64,000 nt of DNA, from contig CM057169.1 in assembly GCA_029962745.1 (NCBI GenBank), positions 19,749,661 to 19,813,660 of the forward strand. Reading direction: 5' to 3'. Under the pieces are notes generated by a model. The model searched no databases, was not told where the DNA came from, and saw only the letters and a list, made by a program, of their open reading frames with translations. The stretch comes from Echinometra lucunter (Eukaryota > Echinodermata > Echinoidea > Camarodonta > Echinometridae). The position numbers and the translations under genes are program-made. Shown piece after piece: positions 20,700 to 32,517 of the stretch. Every line of letters starts with the position of its first letter. The first letter of the stretch is position 1.

Positions 20700-21708
20700 T
20701 ACTGACTTTACTCAACACTGTTACACATCTAAAGTCATTTCGTCTGTAGTCCACTTCGATTTCTTGTAATACAGAGCCCAGATCATATAAAAAATGGCCC
20801 AAATCGAGGGAACGGATTTCACCGGTAGCGAATCAGAAATGGTTTAGCGTAATAAATGCCAAATTGGTATTTGTTGTTGAGTAAACACAGACGTTGAAGT
20901 GTAGACTGTATTGTTCGCGACAAATAAAAGCTGATAAGTAATGAGACAATGAACTTTCTGCCTATAAAGCCATTTGAATGAAGTAATGACTTCTCGTTTG
21001 TTTCCTTTTTTAAGCTCATCCCCTGTACTCCTCCCCCTGTCTAGCTCTCTCTCTCTCTTCCTCTCTCTCCTGGACCCTTTAGGTGTTCCTTCCCTACCCT
21101 TCATAACAAACTCTCTTTTAAACAGTGATTCGACTTCTTGTTCTAATCGGATATTTTGCAAAGGTATAAGCACACGTATGAAATGTCTTTATCACTGAAT
21201 ATTTAATTACGGGTACTTCCTCATACTAACAACGCTCTCATAATCTCATTTATTTTTAAGGAATTGAATTACCATCACTGAGGTACTTAAATCAGCTACC
21301 TAATGATTATCAGTTTTAAGATTTTTTTTTTTGAGGGGGGGGGGGGGGTACTGATATCATGATTTTTTGTTTTAAAGCAAAGTTAACGATATGATATTTA
21401 CTTTAAGTAAAACTACTGCAGAGTCTGCGAATTGAGGATCTTAAAGACTCATTAGCGTAGACAGGTCCTCATGGGGGGGGGGGGGGGGGAGGATGATAAA
21501 CCCATTCGTACATATTTTTGTACACACATATATGAGACCAACTCAAAATGTGTTTTGGGGGTGCACCCCCCCCCCCCCCCGTTATCTACGCCCCTGCAAA
21601 GACTCCATCATGAAATCGTAGCTTTACTACTAAAGAATTCGCGCTGTCAAAAGAAAAATTAATCTCAACCTCTGAATGGTCTCAGCAAATTTAGGAGCAT
21701 AATATCTA

Positions 21709-21756
<48 letters not shown>

Positions 21757-22680
21757 AAAAGGGAGACAGGGAGAAATAAAAGAGATAAGAGCAGAGGAAG
21801 ATGATGATAGCATCCATTGTGGAGTCACAATGAATAGATGAAGAATGTGCAGCTATAAATGCTTTGAATCGAGGTCAGTCACAATTTCTTCCCAGAAGGC
21901 TTAAGATGAATAAGACCGCTTAAATCTTTTTAATTTCACCAGGATCCTCTCTTGAAATTAAATTTCAAGTTTTTTATTTGCTCGGGAAATGAGAGAAAGG
22001 AGATGCACTTAACATGCTTAAATAAGGAGGGCAAGGTACAAAGCGTTCCTTTACACAGCAGAATTAAAGGTACAATGAGAGGGTTTTCCAGGGAAACTTG
22101 TTGATTTGTTTCGAATTTCGGCTTTCTGTCATTCATGTGATTTTACTCTGATGAGTGCATGTCGAAAAGCATAAGCTTATCTGTGCTCATTGCTATTTTC
22201 CAATTTTGCAGTACCAAACACCTAATCAGAAACTTGTTGAGCTGTGCAGAAATGCCTTTTAAAGGAAAGGGCATCGTGCAACGACGTCTCAAATTATCAG
22301 AATAAAAGGACCTGGGATAATTTCCTCTTCTCTCTTTACATGCTTTAGGAAATAATCAAAATCGTGAAGCTCTTTACCAATGATAAAAGTTTTCCGAACA
22401 GGTTTACGTCTGAAGGAGTGCCTTTGGGGGAAATACTGTCCAGTTTTAAACCTCTAAGAACAACTGGTCTAGGTACAACTTGTACAAAAATGGAAATATG
22501 ACGAAAAAAAATTCCAAAACACGCAAAGAGGATGATCTCTCCTTTAATTTTTCTCTTTCTTGTGAATCTGGTTCGATTTCTATAGAGCGCAGGATAAATG
22601 AATAACATGACTGAATAGCACAGATATTGCTTATACATCTGACATTTTAATGCAGGTATCTTGCATCACTCCTACCCCCC
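20700..22680. other. Intergenic DNA, no gene seen
   Basis: Lies upstream of transporter gene 1 and the GPCR cluster. It contains a (GA)n run at 21713-21752 and G/C homopolymer runs at 21336-21348, 21474-21489 and 21567-21580. ORFs are short and motif-free. Confidence 0.55.
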
Positions 22681-23033
22681 CCCCCCCCCCCACCGGAAAA
22701 GAAGGCTTGACGGTTGTGCCTAGGCTGCTTGATCTAGGTCAATGCCACATCGTCCTTCAAAGGTTTTCAGAGTTTTAAGACGAAATAGTCACTTATTGAA
22801 GGAGAAAATACTTTATCTTCTGTCTTTTACATTCATGCTAAACCTCTTCGTTAATTTGGATACCGAATTAGCTGACCCATTTTTTTTCAATGAAACAATT
22901 CGCGAGAGACTCATTTTTGTACTCCGCATTAAGATAGAAAAAGTACTCAAAACCCAAATTGTTTCCTAACAGAAACATTCTTTTATATAAGTATTGTTTG
23001 TTGAACCAGAAAATTCTAACTCTATTTGTCAAC

Positions 23034-24004
23034 ATGGATTCTACAGAGTTTAGCACCGACATCATGAGGAAAACATATCTAGATTTATCCAACCAAGTGT
23101 TCCAGACGACATCCGAAACAGTCTTCTAAATAATTCGTCATCAACATATTCCAAATCATCATCGGCATTACTGGCATACGTGGTAACACTCTTATTTTCG
23201 TCGTCCTTCTAATCCCCAACCAAAAGCCTCATCGATTTTTTTTCGGGTTTCTGTCCGTGATCAGCTTCGATGTCATTGCGGTGCAGCGGTGCCCTCCCTG
23301 GATACGACTAGTCCCGTGCTGGCAAGGTATCTGGCCTTTTATTCTGAGCTCCCAACTACGCATCGATCATCAGCTTGGTTTTTATTAGCTCTGAGTGTTT
23401 TACGCCATTAGGTATAGCCTATCCGATATCCAGGCAGCTTTACCTTACGGTGAAGCCAGAGCCAGCCTTGGCTACCTCTGTCCTGGCTTGGATCATCGGT
23501 TTAGGATTGGAGTTTCGATCTTGCCTGCAAGCTCCCGCCTCGAGAATGACTAATGTCGCAGATCGGCCTGGCCGACTGCGGAGATGGTCATAGTTGTAGC
23601 TGCACATTAAACTTTCTTTATCTTCCACCTTTTCCATTTAATTATCATGACTACAAGATACGGATACATAGGACGCATCCTGAAAAGAAGCAACGCTACG
23701 CAGGAGTTGCAGGACCAGAATGCAAGGCAAACTGCTACTGCTGCCTCCAGCTACAGCGAGATGGCCAGGAGCTAGGTCATGCGAACCATGATTATCGTAA
23801 CAGATACTTCTATGCTTGTTGGATACCTGCAAATCTCGGGGGGGGGGGGGGGCGGCATACGCTGTCGATGCTGATCTGATATCAGTTTTACCAGCATTGA
23901 GACCGCAACTGCCCAGCCTTTCAGTTTGCTAAAAAATATATAATAATAATCAACCTTTTTATTGCAAGTTCAGGATGGTCTCCGTCATCTGCCAAGGCTG
24001 AGAG
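23034..24004 (+). pseudogene. Decayed rhodopsin-class GPCR copy, paralogue of the gene at 25931
   Basis: Nucleotide similarity to the intact receptor runs from TCTATTTGTCAACATGGA to the C-terminal CTGCCAAGGCTGA, with long shared runs such as GTGATCAGCTTCGATGTCAT (one or two changes) and CGGATACATAGGACGCATCC. The reading frame is lost: a shift after the N-terminus (near 23140), a deletion of about 40 nt spanning the end of helix 1 and loop 1, several stops, and a G-run near 23840 replacing the start of helix 6. Similarity also reaches upstream (AATGCCAC...CCTTCAAAGG near 22741 and 25583), so the duplicated unit included 5' flank. It is not a functional receptor. Confidence 0.85.
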
Positions 24005-24344
24005 ATTCCAAACCCACTTCGACGGGATAAGAAATGGATGTTGCCCAACAAGTACGACCACCAGTGGTGTAGACTAGGAAATGGAACAGCGCAAAGGCAT
24101 GTAAGAGTGGGTATGCTTTCGCGCTCTTTACATTCCTGAGTAGCAATTACACTTCGGGATAGAGAACTTGACATTTGTAACCAGTGGGTGAGCCTGGTTT
24201 TGATAACTATATTGGAACCACAAGTGTTGTCGGCACTGCATGATCAGTTTCCTATTTCTCCTTTTTTCCTCCTCCTCCTCCTCTTCTCCTGCTCCTGCTC
24301 CCCCTGCTTCTCCTTTCTTCTCCTTCCTTTTTTTTCTCCTTCCT

Positions 24345-24480
24345 CCATTTCTTCTTCTTCCTCAATTTCTTCTTCTCCTTCGATTCTTCTTCTTCTTCTT
24401 CTTCTTCTTCGTCTTCTTCTTCATCTTCTTCTTCTTCTTCTTCATCTTCTTCTTCTTCTTCTTCATCATCTTCTTCTTCA
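24345..24480. repeat. (TTC)n microsatellite
   Basis: A long imperfect TTC run after the GPCR pseudogene. The overlapping Ser- or Phe-rich ORFs are low-complexity artefacts. Confidence 0.95.
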
Positions 24481-24947
24481 TTCGTGGTAATAGTATGGGA
24501 TAAAAATTATGAAGGGCAGCTTTAATCATATGAGACACTACTGAGACTTGGAGCTAAAATTAAAAGATAATTTCTCAACATCCATATGGTTAATTCATAT
24601 CTCTATGAAAATAGAGAGTGAACGAGTGAGAATTAAAACGGGAAAATAAATGACGGCTTGTATCGCAAGAATATTCTCAACTGAATAGATCAATATCAGC
24701 ATACCCATTTTTGCTTAATATCAAGGTCAGTCCCTCTAAATGATTAAGATAAAAAGGGAACTCAAATCTTAACAATTTCATTTTCTGCTTCTGATGAAGG
24801 AAACGGAATTTCAAGCTCTTTGTGTAGCCTGTAACGAAAGAGAAAGCACATAAAGAGGGCAAGGTATATTAAAAGAGCAGAATTTCATTAAAGGTGAGAG
24901 CTTTGAGCTTGAGAAAAATTGTTATTTAATTGATAAAACTCAAATCT

Positions 24948-24981
24948 GTACACACACACACACACACACACGCACACACAC

Positions 24982-25043
<62 letters not shown>
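24948..25043. repeat. (CA)n-(TA)n compound microsatellite
   Basis: A short CA run followed by a long TA run, in the spacer before the intact GPCR. Confidence 0.95.
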
Positions 25044-25046
<3 letters not shown>

Positions 25047-25930
25047 TTACATTCAAGTAAGGCAATATTGATTTTGTCATTGATGTTGTTTTTCTCATGG
25101 TTCGTTTGTTTTGTTTGTTCTTGTTTTATTCTTATTTTGCACAAGAAGCGGAATGAGATCTAAGACATTGGTTCTTAACTTCTTTTGCCCAACGACCCTC
25201 TGGAGGGCCTTTGTCAAGGTCGTTCCGAAATTCCGAAATAGAATTATCATGATTAAGGACCGCTGGTCTAATTCGAATGTATAACGTACCAAATGGAAAC
25301 ATAACAATGAAGTTTTCAAGACGCACTGATATGCCCAATAGGTGGATACTTCCTTTAAGCTTTCTCATTAATATAATTAAGATCGTATTCTATTTGAATA
25401 CAAGCTGCTGGAAAAAATAATCATGATAATTGAATACGATGAATAGAAAAGATTGCACTAATGCCTTTGACCTTCCGTTAAGCGCTATCTTGCATCTCCT
25501 GCCCTCCCTCCACCCCACCCCGACGCTTTTGCCCGGGAAAGGGGTCTTTGACAGCTCTGACTGTGATTGGTTGATCTTGATCAATGCCACGTATAGCCCT
25601 TCAAAGGCAAAATTACTTCAAAAGAGAAAATTACCGAAAAGTACAATTATCGACTTCCATCGCATCTTTTTTTTTTCATTTAAATAATACTTGCTTTTGA
25701 TGTCATTGTCCTTTTGTGCTTAATTTCTTCGTTGTTTTCATTAATTGAGTAGGCGTTTTCCAGGCTTCATGGATTCATTTCTGAAACAGATGTAATGGAA
25801 AGAAACTGAAAAACACAGATTTAAGCCCGTACATTTCCAGCTGATCATCACAGCCGAAACTGTTTCCACCCTTTTCATCGTAAACTTCTTTGATTTGTTT
25901 ATCAAGGGGTTGTAGAAAATTCTGAACATT

Positions 25931-27007
25931 ATGAATCTATCTGTCAACATGGAGATCATCGAGAATATCACAGAAATAATGACGACAACAAATTTAGATT
26001 TGATTTCCTCTATCCAGTATGTTCCGGATGATATCCGCAACAGTCTACCAAGATATTTGGCCATCTACATTTTCCACATAATCATCGGAGTAACTGGTGT
26101 ACTCGGTAACGGTCTCGTTTTGATCGTTCTTATGAACACGAGAGACATGTGGGATGCGACGAATCTCTTGATCGCCAACCAAAGCCTCATCGATTTCTTC
26201 GGATCTCTTTCCGTGATCAGCTTCGACGTCATTCCTGTGCCTCCCTTCGAGACGGCTGGTCCTGTGCTGGCAAGATATCTCTGCTTCCTCTGGTACAACC
26301 ATTACTTCGTCTGGGCTCTCAACTATGCCTCCATCATCAACTTGGTTCTCATCAGCTTCGAGCGGTTTTACGCTGTCAGGTACCCAATCCGATATCGAAG
26401 CAACTTCACCGTGAAGCCAGCGATGGCTGCCTCTGCCCTGACTTGGATAATCGGGGGAGGATGGGGGTGGTTCCTGCCGGCAACTTCGCGCCTACAGAAT
26501 GGTATCTGTCGCAGGCCGGTCTGGCCATCTGAGAGCACCCCTATAGTTATGTCTGGACTAACCTTCATCGTTTTCTATCTCTTTCCATTAATCTTCATGA
26601 CTACAATATACGGATACATCGGACGTACCCTTAAAAGAGGTAGCGCGACTCAGAAATTTCAGGATCGAGGCACAGCCCCTACGACAAATGCTGCCTCCAA
26701 CTACCGTGAGATAGCCCGTAGAAAGGTCATGAAAACCATGGTCATTGTCACAGTCACTTCGCTGCTTTGCTGGACACCTTCAAACCTCCTGTATGCAGCA
26801 TACGCTCTTGGTGCAAACATCCACTTCACTGGCATCGAGAATGCGACTGTCCAGGCCATTCAGTTTGCTAATAACTCCGTCAACCCTTTCATCTATACCT
26901 TCAAGTATCACAAGTTCCAGGAGGGCCTTCGTCAACTGCTAAGGCTGAAAACGGCCACAGGAACTGAGAAGGGAGATGCCAAAACGAGTTCGACCAACAC
27001 TGCATAG
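25931..27007 (+). CDS. Rhodopsin-class (class A) orphan G-protein-coupled receptor, single exon, 358 aa
   Basis: An uninterrupted 359-codon frame. It has the class A landmarks in order: N-glycosylation sequons at N2 and N12; GNGLV with N60 in helix 1; D88 in helix 2; C118 at the top of helix 3; ERF at 144-146 in place of DRY; C193 in loop 2, the expected disulphide partner; CWTP at 280-283 in helix 6; NPFIY at 318-322 in helix 7; then a short Ser/Thr-rich tail. It should be a plasma-membrane receptor signalling through heterotrimeric G proteins. The ligand is unknown. Single-exon receptors in local clusters are common in echinoderms. A second ATG at codon 7 lies where the neighbouring pseudogene copy has its ATG, so it may be the true start. 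AATAAA hexamers lie about 700 nt after the stop (27707, 27722). Confidence 0.93.
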   Translation: MNLSVNMEIIENITEIMTTTNLDLISSIQYVPDDIRNSLPRYLAIYIFHIIIGVTGVLGNGLVLIVLMNTRDMWDATNLLIANQSLIDFFGSLSVISFDVIPVPPFETAGPVLARYLCFLWYNHYFVWALNYASIINLVLISFERFYAVRYPIRYRSNFTVKPAMAASALTWIIGGGWGWFLPATSRLQNGICRRPVWPSESTPIVMSGLTFIVFYLFPLIFMTTIYGYIGRTLKRGSATQKFQDRGTAPTTNAASNYREIARRKVMKTMVIVTVTSLLCWTPSNLLYAAYALGANIHFTGIENATVQAIQFANNSVNPFIYTFKYHKFQEGLRQLLRLKTATGTEKGDAKTSSTNTA

Positions 27008-27371
27008 AGGAAAATACTTATACAAAGTCAGGCAAGTGTGTATGAGGGTCCTTACATTTTTGAAAAGCAACTAGAAATTATCGGTTATCATAATTACATG
27101 TTCATGCATGTTGTTTGTCCGAAGATTCATATTTCAACAGATCTTATCATCTGAAGGCTCATTGATCCAAAGGTTTTCTCACTCTAGAATCAAGTCTTTC
27201 AGAAAATGGGGTGGAATTCCATATCTTTTTCCGATCTTGTCAATTTGGGCAACTGTTTTTACTTTTGAAATTATGAAACCTATTCAAAATTAATGATCAT
27301 GATTATGATTCTTATCAAGGTTTCTTAACTATTACCCCGCGGAAGAAAAGCCAGAGACGGAAACCTTTCTG

Positions 27372-27659
27372 CACTGCAAAAAATGACCAATTTTTGACAA
27401 CCGTTGATATTTTATTGAACATACGAAACAGTTGGTCAAAAATTTTGACCAGCACCAAGGGTTGGGCAAAAATTGTGACCAATTGTTAGGCGAAATTTTG
27501 ACCAACTGTTGATCAAAACACCAACAGATGGTCAAAATTTCGACCATAGTCAAAATTGAGAGTTTGACCAATTATTGAGCTAAACTTGACCAACAAATTA
27601 ATAAAACAGTTTGCCCAACAGATATACAAAAAGAAATGCCCAACTTTTTTTTTGCAGTG
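27372..27659. mobile_element. 288-bp MITE with CACTGCAAAAAA termini
   Basis: CACTGCAAAAAA at 27372 pairs with TTTTTTTTGCAGTG ending at 27659. The core holds several diverged, alternately oriented copies of a TTGGTCAAAATTTTGACCAA motif, so it can fold along its length. The termini are of the style seen in hAT/P-like non-autonomous elements. No clear target-site duplication and no ORF. Confidence 0.7.
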
Positions 27660-27729
27660 TGGAGACTGGGATATGAAAGGTTTAAAGCAAGTGTTTCCAT
27701 CTTGAAAATAAAATGAAATGGAATAAATC

Positions 27730-30353
27730 GATCTTTTGGTACTATGGTCCTTTAAATTAATGAACTTTACATCGTTTTCGGAATTGGGAACCTGCGGCTA
27801 AATGAGAATTTGGAATAACGAATCCTCAGAACAGTAAATCTTCGGATGACCTGAGCTGAGGGTGAAGATTAATAGTTGCTCAATCATACAAATCATGAAA
27901 AAAAACTAGACAAAACTACCTGTGGTAACCATTTATCACCTTGGAGTTATTTCAGACTTTTGTTTGAACATTCAAAACTGTTTTCTCTCTCTCATAATGA
28001 TTTCTTTTTCACTAGGGGAAACAGTGCTCTAAAGTAGTACAACTACTTCGCCCTTAGTTGCAAATGTAAAGAATAATAATTTATACAATTATAAACAGCG
28101 AATAATGACTACAGAATAATCCATTCTAGTAAGACATATAGACTCCAAATCGCTCTTGAATCCTAAATTTCAATGTTCAAATATGGAATATCTCCTCGCC
28201 TGGCCCCTACGCTCCCTCTCAAATCTATCAAACTTGTTAAATTTAACTATTGCACATCCGGAGGGGGGGGGGCAAACACGACAAAAATTTAGAAGAAGGC
28301 GCTTTTACATTTTCTTTAAAGTGAAAAATGAGGGATTTTGTGCAATTTTTTTGTGCATTTTTTGAAAATTCATATTTATGCCTAGGCATTGGTTAGGATA
28401 CTTAAATGTGAGCGACCGAAGCGAGCGAGCGCTTCCCGGTATCCAATCTTCTTTCTTTTTCCTCGTTTTTCCATTTTCTTTCACTTTCCTACTTTTCTTT
28501 TCCTTTCTTTTATCGATCTTTTCCTTTTTTTCTTCTTCTTTTTTTTTCAGTTTGGAAGTATTTGGGGGGGGGGGGGCAAAATGATATCTTTGCTCCCCCT
28601 GCCCCCATGATCGACGCCTCTGCTATTGGAGTAAGGCAAAGACTCCAATGTGCGTGTATGCTATAGCTATGAAGTGCAAAGTTCGATAGCCTCTGATGTT
28701 GAGGATCCAAGTGTGACTGCGGGAAACTTTTTGCCTGTAAAATGTTTCTGTGTAAAATGATATCAACGTTAAACAAAAATCATGATCGCGGGGGAGGGGG
28801 TTAAAGGCGTGCCCCCGACCCCCCACAAATCATCCTCTATAGTGACGCCCCACTCCCATGAAAAGAAATTAAACGCACCAATTTTAAGGACTCGTGGTTC
28901 TTGTTATGAATTCAGTTCTATGTATCTATATCTCTCTGCTTAAACGTGCTTTTTCTGATCGAGCATGTTGAGGGTTTGGCAGAAAAAGATGCAAACCGGT
29001 AGAAAATTGTATGAACAATATATGCCTTACTTTCTAAAGAAATTTAGTCATTATTAGACAAAATCCACGGCGATTTTTATTCGTCTAACAAACTTCTGTG
29101 TTTTCAAAGGATGTTTTATGTCTTATGAAAAGATTCAATACAGCCGTTAAATCGATATCTTTTCGGTATTCTCAATCACAATGCCCTTGCAAGCATCGAA
29201 TGAAAATGATATAAAAGCTCTCTTTAACAATGCATTTAATCTGACTTAACTCAGGCGGGGCCAAATTTACTCGGTGATGAGAACGTTTGTAGAACATCTG
29301 AAGGTTAGTCTTCTCGTTGAAACTGTGTGATTTTCGTTTCATTTCGTCCTTATATTTGTAATATATTCATGATATTAGACTGGCCGCCTTATCATCTCTT
29401 TGTCTTCGATTCTCTTTGCATTCGCTGAAACTAAAAAGGTATTTTCCCTCTTCTGTTTGTATGCCTTTATGCTACCACCGAAGAAGGGTGACGACTTTCG
29501 AAAAAGACGTCTTGTTCATTCTTATTAAAAAGCTCCTGAAAACAGGGTCTTTTATTATATCATATCATGAAGATGACATGGACTGAATCAAGAAACCGCG
29601 ATCAATATCAAATTGCTGCCATCCGAACTCGATCGATATTGTGGAGAGAAGTACTGGAAAGCCAAAAGAACAATAAATATGAATTAACCCGGTTTCTGTT
29701 TCTAAGGAGAAAATTTCGTCTTTATTATCCACGTCCACATAGAATAGCATTCATATTTTTCTTATTCTTCAGAGCAAACACATATATAGGAAAAATGATC
29801 TAAGTTTAATCTTCAGTCAGGAAAGACGGCAACTCTCATGACATCGCCTTGCATCAAATGCCATTTATTATTTTCATTGCTTGTCTTGCAATATGAAACT
29901 TAAATATCACGGTCACAACAGAAAGTTCATATTAGATTTGTACAAAGCTCCTGAAAAAGATGGGAAAGTTTTGTCACTTTTCTTTCTTTTGCATATTTGC
30001 TTGATCATTGTAACGATTTACAGCCGTATATTCTTGACAATTAGAGATAAAAGATTTTTACATTTGTTTCTAAAGTTTAAAACAACATGGTGATGATGGT
30101 GATAGATTTTCAGGACTTTTATCCCAAGACGGATCTCTCTTTAGTCATTGTGCGGAGTTAATTTGTAATAATTTTGTTGATGGAAGATGTTCCAGGAAAT
30201 CGTCCAAGGGAAAGTACCTGCAGGTAGTTTTCTTGTTTGGTCCTTTTAATAGAGTTGGTAGTTGTCCTTCGAGGTGGCATTTGTTCTAGAGGTGATAGTA
30301 ATTTCCCCAGAGGTCTTAGTTGTCCTAGAGTATGTACTTCCCTAAAGGTCTGT
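27730..30353. other. Intergenic DNA, no gene seen
   Basis: Contains a G-rich repetitive patch at 28560-28850 and T-rich low-complexity DNA at 28440-28550. ORFs are short and without family motifs. Confidence 0.55.
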
Positions 30354-31516
30354 TGTTTTTTTTCTCAGAGGTGAATTGTCCTATGGGGTGCTTTTTATGA
30401 TGATATTTCAGGATAAGGCGTCCAGATTTACAGCACTTATATTGCACCACATTTACGTCGACTTATAAAAATGCACACACTTTCATTAAAGTTTTGTGGA
30501 CAAGGTTTTAAGACATGAGTATCATGTGGCGTTTATTTCAAAATGAAAATGTTCTGTGTAGTCTGACATTGAACCGATCAGTCAGTAATATGGTTAATTA
30601 TATATAATATAAGCTTTAGTTATACACCCCCCCCCCCTTCATTGAGTCTTTTATATCTTCAAATCACTTTCTAGAGCGACTACCCAATAAAACGACTATC
30701 ACGATGGACCTAATTTCCTGCTCTGATAAAAACGATTTCAACAAATCATCCCTCGGATTAAACAAGCGATCGATATCTAGATGACAGTAAGATTGCAAAG
30801 AATCATTGATGAAAATCCTTAAATGTTCCACTTTGAATTTCAGTAACTGTCAGTCATTTTGTAATTTCAATGTACCTCATTAAATTTACGGAGAACGCTT
30901 GCAGCACAAAGTGAGGGCGCTTCTTGCGTCATTCTTCAAAAAGTTAAAATATTTATGCATTTGACAGTTCGCGTGCCCGTATATAATGGGTATCTTACTC
31001 TCTATATGTTGAGACTATTAAGTACCACATTCGTATAGTTTCATAGAGACGAGAATATTTACTCAACACCTGCTCAAACTTCCTCGATGTCGGATTCAAT
31101 GACTAGTGTGGTGGGTACTGGCATAGGGGCTGAAAATCGCTTCAGAGTTTTAACTTGCGATATTAGCTATTCGGGTGAGGATGACATCGTTTTCAGCTAC
31201 ACTGTTTGCCAATCTTGACTCTGTCAACATTTTAGCAGTGTTTAGAGTAAATTTTCCTTGTACTCGACTCAGCCGAATCCTTTTAAGAAGCGAAGACGTG
31301 TTTGTAAGGAGTTACAGAGGATATTCGACTCTTGGACAGGACTGAAGGACTAGGTAAAGGAAGATCAATGCCTTGGTCCAATTAATGTACTATAACGAGT
31401 CACTTACGATATGCAACTGAGTTGGCGGATACCGGCGCTATAGAAGACTTCATTATTATTATTAAAGGTTGTTCATCAAGGAAGCCTATCTTCATTAACG
31501 AAGAAACTTTGAAAAG

Positions 31517-32517
31517 ATGAATATCACTTCGACCTACACTTCTGAAGAAGATGAAGCAGGCAGTCCATTGTCACTACCGACCCTCATCATCTACATCTCA
31601 TTCGGTGCCATAGGCGTGATCGATAACGGGCTCGTCCTCTATGTAATTGCACGAGTTAAGGAGCTTCAAGATACGACCCAACCTCTTCATCGCAAACCAG
31701 TCGCTCATAGACGGCTTCTCCTCGATACTCCTTCTTGCTATTTTCGTCGTTCCCAGACCGCCACTCCCAGAGAACAACCCCATCCCTGGCGAGGTTCCTC
31801 TGTGGGTTTTGGTACTCCCAGTTTCTTTACTGGGCCTCTTTGGTATCCTCCCTAGTCAACTTGCTCATCCTCACTCTGGAGAGGTACTTCGCCGTTCTCT
31901 ATCCCATACGCTACAGGAGATATGTCAGCTACAAACTGGTGATCGGTTGTTCCCTTATTCCCTGGGCAAGCGGCTTCCTCCATATGTGCTACCTCATAAC
32001 GATAACCAAAGTGAAAGATCAATCCTGCATGTTGTTTGTCTGGCCAAATGAGACACTTCAACCAGGCATGGGGATATACACGTTCGTCATCACTTTCGTT
32101 GTTCCATTCTCCGTCATGTTTTTCCTCTATACCCGCATGTGGCAGAAGCTTCGTGAGGGACTTGCCACCAAGGAAGACGCGACAGTCCACCAGGCCACCG
32201 ACTACAGGAACATCGCTCGCAAGAATGTGCTCAAGACGATGCTGTCTTTGAGCTTGTGTTACGCCGTATGCTGGGCACCAAACCAGTTCACTTACCTCCT
32301 TTATTGCGTCGGTGTAGACATCAATCTGGCCGGAACATTCTATTACGTAACCGTCTGCATTTCTTTCATAAATATCTGGATCAATCCGTTTTTCTATGTG
32401 TTCCAGTATCATAAATTTCAACGTGGACTTAAGACTGTTTTCTGTTGTTCTGGACGCTCCCCAGAAGTGGAGGTGAAAACCATGAGTAGCGTTCCCGCAT
32501 CAACATCAGGAGTGTGA
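31517..32517 (+). CDS. Second rhodopsin-class GPCR, single exon, copy 1 (two 1-nt insertions)
   Basis: The frame opens MNITSTYTSEEDE at 31517, is lost at an extra C near 31677, and is regained as a third frame after another extra C near 31786. It then runs open to the TGA at 32517. The 1001-nt span less those two bases is 333 codons, a normal receptor length (332 aa). Landmarks: N37 in helix 1, D65 in helix 2, an ERY motif, a loop-2 Cys in DQSCMLFVWPNET, CWAP in helix 6 and NPFFY in helix 7. It is related to the receptor at 25931 (shared LERYFAVLYPIRYR-type helix 3 end). The other copy lacks both insertions, so these are probably sequence errors and the gene is intact. Confidence 0.85.

Noticed and set aside
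24188..24503. Ser/Leu- and Phe-rich ORFs
   Set aside because: Direct translation of a TTC microsatellite.
31852..32421. 189-codon minus-strand ORF
   Set aside because: It lies antisense across the GPCR coding region and has no motif of its own.
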